This document shows, piece after piece, positions 56,071-64,000 of a stretch of 64,000 bases of DNA. How positions within the stretch are numbered: position 1 is the stretch's first letter; each line of letters opens with the position of its first letter. The translations under genes were made by a program, and so were the position numbers. Source of the stretch: Nephrocerus scutellatus. Taxonomy: Eukaryota; Arthropoda; Insecta; Diptera; Pipunculidae. The notes beneath the pieces are model-generated. The model made no database searches. It saw only the letters and a program-made list of their open reading frames with translations, and was not told the DNA's origin. The stretch lies in the NCBI GenBank assembly GCA_947095585.1, contig OX352762.1:12813969-12877968 (forward strand), given 5' to 3'.

Positions 56071-57859
56071 AGTCACAGCGTGTAGTTTTGTTCGAACTCA
56101 AATTGGTTTCGCGATATGATCTTTTTTCCTTGCTAATAGCCACTTTCCGATATACAATCTGCCTGAGAATCAAGCAATGGCCTTTAAAAGTCCAATTGAC
56201 TCTTACTAACAAAAACATAGTCCATATAGAGTACAGAGTACGTAATTCAATTGATTTCATTTGCAACAAAGAATCCTTACAACGTTCTTTCAATTAACTT
56301 AGCGTGTCCTATATGCCCTTAAAAAATAACTACTTACCTTTTAAGTGTCATTTCAGTGATACCTATTCCATGCAGGGTGCTGCATAGAATAGCGAAATAC
56401 AATAGATTGTATACCAAAACGAAGGGTTCAGGTAAATAAATCATCAAACTATTAAATAAATTACAACTTCTTGTTTGTTGTGTGGAAGATTTTAAGAGGT
56501 AGAGCATAATAGCGTCGGCAGCAACCTATATTTTAACAAAGAAATACCCAATAAAATCATAATATTTGTCAACAAAATGGCATAACCGACAAATCTCTCT
56601 TCTTGGTTGTATTTTACAGGTAAACACTTGATAGTAAAGCAAAAGCTTGTTATGAAACCATAGAGGATAGCCAATGTTGTTTTTAAAGCAAACCAGCAAA
56701 CACGACAGTACTATACCGACCACACAGTTTACGCCAAAAACAACATAAAGTTAAAATCTCCACTTAATAGGAAATTTTTTGTGAATTAATATAAATGAAT
56801 TAAAGTTTCACAGTATATAGTGTTAGAGCAAATTTCTTCAAGAAAACATATTCCAAACACCCAGCCAACCAGCCCCAACCAGTCCAACCATAACGCCCTA
56901 TATAAAGTCACAATTGAACAATAAATTACCCGAACCCTGGGCAGAAATTCGAGGACTTGATACATTTAAGCGAGTACACATCTCGTTTATCGTTTCAAAC
57001 AAACAAGGGTAGGGACGATAGTCACGATGTCGCGTCGCGTCCCGTCGCATTGCCTCACATCGCCCACGGCAGTACTTCAGTTAAAGGCCATTGTATTATT
57101 TATTAAAGGAATAAGGCTCAAGTGGTTGAGCGAGGATGGAAAATGTGCTCACAGACAACGAGCAACGAGGGGTCATGTTTCACGTACTCGTATATACGCG
57201 ATAGATATGTACGCGATTGGACAATATATGTGTACATGTGTGCATATATTTCGTCTGCATATTATCCGGATCAACATTGGGGTTGTAAGGTGACCCCACC
57301 TAGCAAAGGAGTGCTAGGAGTGCTTGCACACACTAAAGGACTCTTCTGATTGCACTTGCAAGTGTATGTCTCGCGAGCGCTTGCGCCCGCGCTCATTTCA
57401 ATTGTTCATTCAATTTGACATTTCAATAAACGAGCCTTTTTAAACACTGCGGCAAAGAGGGGTTCGCGCATATGAACTGATAGTCTAATCATCCCTTCAT
57501 TCATGAAAACGGAAGTGCGCGTCAAGTGAAATTGTGTGGAATATCATTCATTGCAATGTAATTATTAGCACATGTTCTTGGCGGGTTGCTTGATTTGTGA
57601 GAGATGACTCGCTTCTATTGTATTATTGATATTAGGTGAATGAAAAAGAAAGTCCACCTTGTACCGCTGTTTCAATGCCAGAAAAAATTGCAACTATGTG
57701 GGATGGTAGATCACCGCCCTCAATATAAATTCGTCACCGTTTCCAGGTACTTGGTGGGAGTCATATAACTTTGTGGGCATAAATGCTTAACATTCATTTC
57801 TGTCAATAAAAGACTAATTTGACACAACAGCTTCATCAAAAATACCTGTTATGTCATGT
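56071..57859. other. Spacer; CpG-containing stretch near 57020-57480
   Basis: No gene recognised. A simple ccagcc/ccaacc repeat lies at 56860-56893. The part 57020-57480 is less AT-rich, with CpG-rich words such as 'gtcgcgtcgcgtcccgtcgc', and could be regulatory or an old TE. ORFs 57027-57349 have no motif. Confidence 0.4.
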
Positions 57860-59360
57860 CAAATTGCCAATATTGTTTTAAATACGCTGATTTTCAGAGG
57901 AAACGACGACATTTCCAAGAGGCAAGAAGAGACCACATTGGTGGAAATCGGAGCTGGGACATATTAGGAACAGATACAGAAAGCTTTCAATGCAGCCAAA
58001 GCTACAAGATTAGGAACTGACTTAGAAAGTATCCCTCAAACTTTATAAAAAATTAAGGACAGCCAAGTGCTCTTCTGTGGTAAAATAGAAGAATCTTCTG
58101 AGGCATCTAGGCAAAGAAAAATCCCCAAAACCTATTCAATAATGCCGAGCTTCAGACGGCTCGTGAACTACGTCAAGCAAAGAGAACCCACTACACGGGC
58201 AGCTCCCATGTTTCTTCTTCTTGGAAACTCTTCTGTGGTAAAATAGAAGAATCTTCTGATTCATCTAAGCAAAGAAAAATCCCCAAAACGAATCTAGATA
58301 TGCCGAGCTGCCTGAAAAAACCAGATGGCTAGTGGAAGCAAAGAATCGCTCAATCTGCTTTTAGACACCCACTTCACGGGCTGCTTCCATGTTTTAAGTA
58401 ATGTCAGCCTTAGTAGGGTAGACACTCGTACAACCATCTCCCATGATCTGATAAATAAGGACGAATTGCTTTGGGCGCTATAAACCATACAAATCTGCAG
58501 GACCTGACGGCAAAATTTCAGCCGAGCTGCAAATTACCCCGGATATTATCCATCCTTTGCTAGAAAGAATTCTTAAAAGTTGTCTTGATCTGGTCCACAT
58601 TCCAGTTTTATGAAGAGAATTGAACGTGGTTTTCAGACCGAAAGCAAGCAAATACTCGCACGTAAGTCCAAAGGATCTTAGACCAATCAGTTCATCATCA
58701 TTCCTGTAAAAGACACTAGAAAGACTGATCGAGATCTACATACGCACACGCATTGACAAAAGACACCTGTCTACAGATCAGCACGTTATTATAAAGACAA
58801 CTCTGCGTGCGTTCTATTGAACATTGCCTTAACTACAAATGGTGGTATTCCTATATATTGAAGGCGCTTTTAACAACGTCTATACATCTGCGATTACGGA
58901 TGCACTATCGAGTTTAAGGGTGGACAACTCGCTTGGCGAATTGATTAATCTTCTGCTCACAAGCTCTGCAGACTAATCACTTATGTGGATGACGTTTTTT
59001 TTTGCCTCTCGGGAAAACTGTCAAACACCTTGAAAGAACTCCTACAAAATATTATAAACAAGCTAACTTGCTGGGCAGATCGCTGTGCTTTTGTGGTGAA
59101 TCCTCACAACACTAATCTTGTCCACCAGGAAATATAAGTTCCACAAATTAACCCTCCTTCTATAAAAGACATAAGGTTAACTTTATCTGATAAAGCCAAG
59201 AATTTGGGTCTTATTCTGGACAGAAAGCTAAGCTGGAAACCAAACATACAAGAAACAGTTCGTGGCACTCTTCTCATTCATTTTTCCATAACCGGTGTTC
59301 AAAAGAAATATCCAGATGCATACCGTCCATCCTCAAACCCTACCGAAATACCTCAACTCA
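57860..59360 (+). mobile_element. LINE-A related (second subtype) retrotransposon, heavily degenerate
   Basis: Linker 'SWKLFCGKIEESSDSSKQRK' (about 58218-58278), 'NVYTSAITDALSSLRVDN' RT motif A region (about 58880-58930; preceded by 'EGAFNN'), motif C 'LITYVDDVFFCLSGKL' (about 58977-59025; YVDD), 'LKELLQNIINKLTCWADRC' and 'NLGLILDRKLSWKPNIQE' (59200-59250). Same subtype as 61520-63790. Heavily frameshifted. An internal segment of about 80 bp is repeated (58071-58151 and 58229-58309). Confidence 0.8.
58071..58309. repeat. Imperfect 158-bp-spaced duplication in the LINE linker
   Basis: 'tcttctgtggtaaaatagaa' starts at 58071 and again at 58229, and similarity extends about 80 bp in each. The element's linker is thus partly duplicated. 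Confidence 0.85.
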
Positions 59361-59575
59361 ACTCGAGCTCACGGGTCCACCATTAGACCAATCTTCGGAC
59401 GTACCAACCAATTCAAAGATTCCTTCTTTAGGCGCACAACAGCTAAGTGAAATGAATTGCCCGTATCTGTGATTCCGAATTTGTATGATCTTACCTGAAC
59501 ATAGTTCTCTAGGCATTCCGAACTTCTGTTTCTGTTTGAGGCAATAAAAATCCACCACCTACCAATAATAATTCA
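59353..59575 (+). mobile_element. LINE-C C-terminal fragment
   Basis: 'gagctcacgggtccaccatt' and 'accaaccaattcaaagattc' match the C-terminal coding end of LINE-C (minus strand 47450-47520). The translation contains 'TNQFKDSFFRRTTAK-NELP'. It splits the LINE-A relative, whose end resumes near 59600. Confidence 0.7.
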
Positions 59576-59599
59576 AAGTGAGTGCGTTGTCCATTATAA

Positions 59600-59745
59600 A
59601 GTCCTCACCTTCAGTCTGGATTCATTTCAAGTCAATGATGGTAGAGGAGTGCACAAGGGAACACGGAGTCTTAGCGGCATTTATTCACATCATTAGGTTT
59701 TTAAGATCCATTGATATGAAGCAAATGCAAGAGATTCTTACGAAT
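59600..59745 (+). mobile_element. LINE-A related C-terminal scrap
   Basis: 'GVLAAFIHIIRFLRSIDM' resembles the final 'RFIRS-' segment of LINE-A proteins. Short and weak. Confidence 0.4.
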
Positions 59746-60379
59746 AAGTCCAGAGATATCCACAAGGGCTGCAAGGCTACAGCATCCCCCACAAAAAAGG
59801 TAAATTGTTTTTTTCACTGGTAAGCCTAAAAATCTAATTCAGATCCAACGAGTAGTTCATTCTCACCTCTTTTTGAAAACCCTGTCTCTCCTATTTACTT
59901 TTACTGGGTCTCTAAAACACCCCACGGGTAATGATCTAAATCTATTGGCCTAATAGGTAGTTTCTATGAAGCATCGATACCATAAGCACGCATTTTTGAC
60001 AATCTCTTACTTTGTGAAATGCTTTGGAACGTTAAGTGCTCTCACTTAATTGAATTGAGCTGTTTATTTATTGACGTCATGAACATGAATTTTCAGTAAA
60101 GTAAAACCAAGGAATATATTGAAAACTTAACTAACTATATAATATGTATGTAGCTTAGAGAAGAATCACGGCCGGAAATTAAAAATCGATCCCATGGATT
60201 GCACGTTTTTCATTGAAAGGAGTAAATCGCTTGGAATCTACATTTTCTAAGAAGTTCACCTTTCACAAAAACCGAACATTATGACTATGTGTTGTGCATT
60301 TGGTTTTGAAAGTAAAGCATAAAGTATATCACGACCAGTACCTTCTCGCTACTAGCACCCTTACACATTTTTTGCTTAC
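59746..60379. other. Spacer
   Basis: At 59960-60050 the minus strand reads 'SKMRAYGID', like the LINE-C 'LLSKM-AYGI' segment, possibly a scrap. Nothing else seen. Confidence 0.35.
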
Positions 60380-60445
60380 CCTCCGGCGGGTGTCTGCGTT
60401 GAGAAACTGATGCGCTTTTCAAACTGGCAATGAGCAAAGTAGAAG
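60380..60445 (-). CDS. Candidate small internal exon on the minus strand (unproven)
   Basis: Acceptor (ctgttttccacttacag) and donor (GTAAGC) enclose 66 nt. In one frame it reads 'FYFAHCQFEKRISFSTQTPA' then G, ending with two bases (GG) that join the one-base start of the 53122-53233 candidate to make a Gly codon. A second frame is also open. No homology known; the splice signals and the phase match are the only support. Confidence 0.2.
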
Positions 60446-60773
60446 CTGTAAGTGGAAAACAGCTACTGTACTGCATTCAAGGATGCGTACTTGAACCTCT
60501 TAGACATCTTTCAATTAATGAATAAATGAATAAATAACACAAACGCACAATAATTGCCCAAGACGAGACGATCCACATCTCTAAATAAGAAACTGCTGAT
60601 GATGGCACTTCAAAATTGCCCTGTCATATGATGAAGCTAGGGGTTGTTTGGAAAAACTGAATCGCTGAGGTTTCAAAAAAAATACAAAAATATATGAAAC
60701 GTTAGCAATATTTCTCTCCTACACAGGTGTAATGACAGACAGATAAATGTGCGATTTATGGCATTCATCTATA
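60446..60773. other. Spacer
   Basis: Nothing recognised. Confidence 0.35.
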
Positions 60774-60817
60774 ATGGCTGTCTGTTTGGGCGTATTCAAT
60801 CCCAAACAGACAGCCAT
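60774..60817. repeat. Perfect 17-bp inverted repeat (hairpin, 10-nt loop)
   Basis: Left arm atggctgtctgtttggg (60774-60790), loop 60791-60800, right arm cccaaacagacagccat (60801-60817). All 17 pairs are Watson-Crick. Confidence 0.95.
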
Positions 60818-61375
60818 CTATCTATCGTCATATGTTGTGAACATTTTCTGTTCATTTTATACATGGGCTCGAATGGAATCTCAATTATTCTTCTTCTTTT
60901 TTGGATTCCAGCAGTTTGCTCTCACACACACTCACACTCCACCGTTAAGTTATTTGATTTTCATTTTTTTGAGGGTGAAGATTTTATTATATCCTGCCGA
61001 GGGCGACGACAGTTGCACAGATATAATATTGAATTCTTTTGAAAGGTGAGCAAAGTTATAGCGATGATTTTTTGGCAAGGTAATAATAGTTGCCTTGGTA
61101 CAATAAAATATATAATAAATAGTAAAAATATTGAGTATTCAGCGGTTTTGGTGGGTTGGTGTGTGCTTGGCAGATTGTGATAAATCTTCAAATTTGGCGG
61201 TTAGCGCAAGAGGAGGTAAAGAATATAAAATTTACCTTTGAAATAAGAAAGGATTTTTGGTTTCTACATCGCACATCCATTTATGAATTTTTAGCGCTCA
61301 TTTCCTACAAAATATTCTACAACTTGTATGTTTTGAGGAGTCAAGCAAAACATAAATATTAGTACGCAAAGTTAT
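60818..61375. other. Spacer
   Basis: Contains a short (CA)n-like run near 60922-60936. No gene recognised. Confidence 0.4.
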
Positions 61376-61510
61376 GCTTAAAAAACAAATAAAAGTTAAA
61401 AATGTTCATGTAAATTCTCTAATCAGGGATAGACATGTGTGCAAAGTTTGAATCGGGCTTATATGGAAAAAACATTGTACTTGTACTTGGCCGGGGGTTG
61501 ATTGTTAAGT
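61376..61510. mobile_element. Left-end fragment of the small non-autonomous element
   Basis: 'catgtaaattctctaatcag' and 'atagacatgtgtgcaaagtt' parallel the left part of the element at 39785-40040, ending 'cttggccgggggttgattg'. The right half is missing. Confidence 0.6.
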
Positions 61511-61519
61511 CAGGGAACT

Positions 61520-63790
61520 CACTCTGGCTTTCAACAAAGCACTGTCTTCCTGCTGCCTACTTCCTCGACCTAGAGGCAAGAAAAGTCCACATTGTTGGTC
61601 ATCTGAATTAGGAAAGCTCAGAAACAGCTGCAAAAAACTATTCAACTCAGCCAAAAGCTCAAGGAAAGCGACAGACTGGGACGACTACAAAGCATCCGTC
61701 AAAGTTTTTAAAAAATAACTAAGAAAAGCCAAGCGTTTGTCCTGGAAACCCTTCTGTGGAAAAATAGAAGAGACCTCCAAGGCTTCAAGGCTTAAAAAAG
61801 TAATCTCAACCAATCCCATATTTCCTAGCTATTTGAAAAAGCACACGGCTCGTGGACTCACCCTTGCAAATCTTCATCAGAAAGACGGCTTCTAGATGCG
61901 CTATTAAGCTACCTCTAGCGAAGAATTGCTCAATCTGCTACTAGACACCCATTTCCCAGGTACCACTAATATCATTAGAAACGTTAATCTTAATAGGTCA
62001 AACTCTCTATCACAGATATCTCATGATCTTATTAATAGTGACAACTTGATTTGGGCACTGCACAGCTTCAAAGCATACAAATCTGCATGACCAGACGGCA
62101 TAATACCAGCCGAACTCCAAAAGACCTCAGATATAACCTTACCTGTGTTAGAGGTAATTCTAAAAAGTCGTCTAGAAATTGTCCACATTTCGGATTCATG
62201 GAGAGAGGTGAAAGTGGTTTTCATACAAAAAGCTGGAAAATGCTCTCTCGTCAGTCCAAAAGATCTCAGAGCTATCAGTTTGTCATCATTCCCTTTAAAA
62301 ACCTTAGAAAGACTTATTGATATCCATTTACGAAATAGTAATATGGATAAAAGACTACTTTTTAATGATCAATATACTTATTGCGAAGGAAAATCTGTAG
62401 AAACAGCCCTTAATATGCTAGTGTCATTCCTGGATATTGAAGACGCTTTTAACAACGTCAACACATCGGCGAACGTAGTTGTACTGTCGGCCGTGAAGGT
62501 AAGCGACTCACTTGACGAAATAATTAATATCCTGCTTACAAGTCGTACCATTAATTCAAAATTGGGTTTGGCGTATGCCAATAGATCTGCATGCAGAGGA
62601 ACGCCGCAAGGTGGAGTTTTATCTCTCCTTCTATGGAATTTAGTGGTGAGCTACTCTCATATACCTGAAAAGGGAGGGCTGCACAGTAATCGCCTATGAG
62701 GATGACGTTACTATTGCCGTTTCAGGACAACACCTTAACACCCTGAAGGTACTCTTACAAAATGCCTTTAACAAGTGTGCTAAAATGGGCAGATCGTTGT
62801 GTTGTGGGAGTAAACCCCCACAAAACAGAAGTTGTCCTCTTCACTAGAAAATATAAAATTCCACAAGCTGACCCATCCTCTATACAGGGTAAAAGCTTCT
62901 CCTCATCTAATAAAGCTAAATATCTGGGTCTCATTCTAGACAGAAAGCTAAGCTGGAAAGTTAAGAAAGAGTTCGTAAAGCCACAGTGGCATTCTTCTCC
63001 CGTAAAAAAGCCATCGGTAGCAAATGGGGTCTTCAACCCCATATCATGCATTGGCTTTATATTTCGGTAATAAGACCTACACTTCTGTACGGTGTATTGG
63101 TATGGTGGACTGTCTTAGACAAAGCAATAAAATGCGGCAAACTGAGCTTGTCTGCGTATGTGCGGAGCTCTTCGCACCACCCCCTCCGCTGCACTAGACA
63201 TACTGTTCAACCTAACACCGCTCGACATCTTCAGCAGACAAGTTGCTACCAGCACGGGTATTCGCCTCAACGCAACCTCCCAGTGGATAAGAAATAAATT
63301 TGGACACTCCTCTATTCTGAATTCATTCAGGGCTCACCCAGGAGGTATACACTACACCATTTCGCAACTACATTTCAACAACAACTTCCAGGCCACCATC
63401 CCCTCCAGATCACTCTGTGAAGAAGGTGCTATCTCGGAAGATGAATCAATCTGTTTTTTATACTGACGGGTCAAAAACTGATGATGAGGTAGGCGGAGGA
63501 GGAGGTAAATATAAGTCTCTCTTCCTAATCACTGAAGTGTTTTTCAAGCAAAAATAAAAGAAGTCCTATCTTGGGTGCAGAGAAACCTCATAGCCCCTAA
63601 GGATATCCGCATCTTCTCGGATAGTCAAGCAGTTTTGAAATCCCCAGAATCAGTCGCTACGAATTCTATTGTAGCCCTACACTGCCGATCATCTCTCAGG
63701 GAGATGGCGGAGCAGTTCAGCATTAACCTGTATTGGGTACCGATGCATAGGGTATTCTGGAGATTATGCTACCCCTTTCTACCTGAAAAC
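61520..63790 (+). mobile_element. LINE-A related (second subtype) retrotransposon, RT plus RNase H
   Basis: Linker 'SSEELLNLLLDTHFPGTTNI' (about 61912-61970), RT 'ALHSFKAYKSA-PDG' (about 62056-62100), 'DSWREVKVVFIQKAGKCSLV' and 'SPKDLRAISLSSFPLKTLER' (about 62195-62310), 'SFLDIEDAFNNVNTSANVVV' (about 62422-62480), and 'ACRGTPQGGVLSLLLWNLVV' (about 62588-62648). The catalytic box reads YEDD (about 62694-62706) instead of YADD. Thumb: 'AKYLGLILDRKLSWK' and 'AIGSKWGLQPHIMHWLYISV' (62915-63070). RNase H: 'FLYTDGSKTDDEVGGG' (63458-63505), 'RIFSDSQAVLKSPE' (about 63610-63650) and 'YWVPMHR' (GH replaced). Frames shift near 62700, 62950, 63130 and 63480. Confidence 0.88.
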
Positions 63791-63800
63791 ATATTTAAAA

Positions 63801-64000
63801 TCCAGACCCTATTGACCCCATACCAGAATTTCAATAGGAACAAGACTTGTAGTCGCATTTGAGTCCTTCATTCCGAATTTCATACGAATCGCTTGAGAAA
63901 TTGCTTGGTCCACAAACTTCCAGACCCTATTGGCCCTATCCCAGAATTTCCATAGGAACAATTCTTATAGTCGCATCTTAGTCCTACAAATCGCTTGAGA
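63801..64000. repeat. 118-bp tandem repeat, runs off the window end
   Basis: 'tccagaccctattg' starts at 63801 and 63919. 'ccagaatttc.ataggaacaa', 'tagtcgcat' and 'aatcgcttgaga' recur in order in both units. The second unit lacks about 15 bases before the final motif. The first unit begins directly at the truncated RNase H end. A satellite may continue beyond 64000. Confidence 0.85.

Overview
The window is AT-rich, repeat-dense eukaryotic DNA. It looks like an insect, most likely a higher (schizophoran) fly and possibly a tephritid. The grounds are dipteran-style non-LTR retrotransposons, Tc1/mariner elements including a DD41D rosa-like one (a group first known from tephritids), GT-AG introns with pyrimidine tracts, and no bacterial gene organisation. 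Nearly all coding-like sequence is decayed transposable elements (TEs). I see no rRNA, tRNA gene or CRISPR.

Four non-LTR (LINE) families recur, and I name them here for reference. LINE-A is an I-superfamily type: endonuclease (EN), reverse transcriptase (RT), RNase H and a C-terminal Cys/His knuckle. It lies at 1-2133, 4480-4920, 17800-19740, 22606-23863, 32480-32640, 36945-39145, 57860-59745 and 61520-63790. LINE-B is RTE-like, with a 3' ATG-repeat tail, at 3672-4445, 7965-8030, 8650-9650, 32645-34405, 39560-41520 and 43722-44680. LINE-C is a CR1/Jockey-like element without RNase H, at 14075-14220, 15345-15860, 24765-25000, 47387-49900 and 53625-56070. LINE-D is another EN/RT family with an 'RRKW-WIGHTL' C-terminus, at 12360-13690, 28753-28990 and 52118-52420. 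Every copy carries stops or frameshifts.

DNA transposons are a Tc1-like element with perfect 25-bp terminal inverted repeats (25619-27349), a rosa-like DD41D element (44668-45919), a mariner (49960-50981) and a second Tc1-like relic on the minus strand (51185-52105). A tRNA-derived SINE family not recognised by me has three complete copies with 10-11 bp target-site duplications (5230-5495, 26475-26766, 36632-36906) and one fragment (19805-19905). One copy sits inside the Tc1-like element.

The only convincing host gene is on the minus strand. A 161-nt exon encodes one complete LDL-receptor class A domain (41894-42054). It joins in phase to a 60-nt terminal exon (36424-36483) across a 5.4-kb intron full of TEs. 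The product resembles the end of the secreted Alk ligand Jelly belly (tentative). Two further minus-strand candidate exons (53122-53233, 60380-60445) are phase-compatible with each other but unproven.

The rest is AT-rich spacer with microsatellites and several local tandem duplications (29177-29624, 40084-41285, 42691-42962, 53806-54400, 63801-64000).
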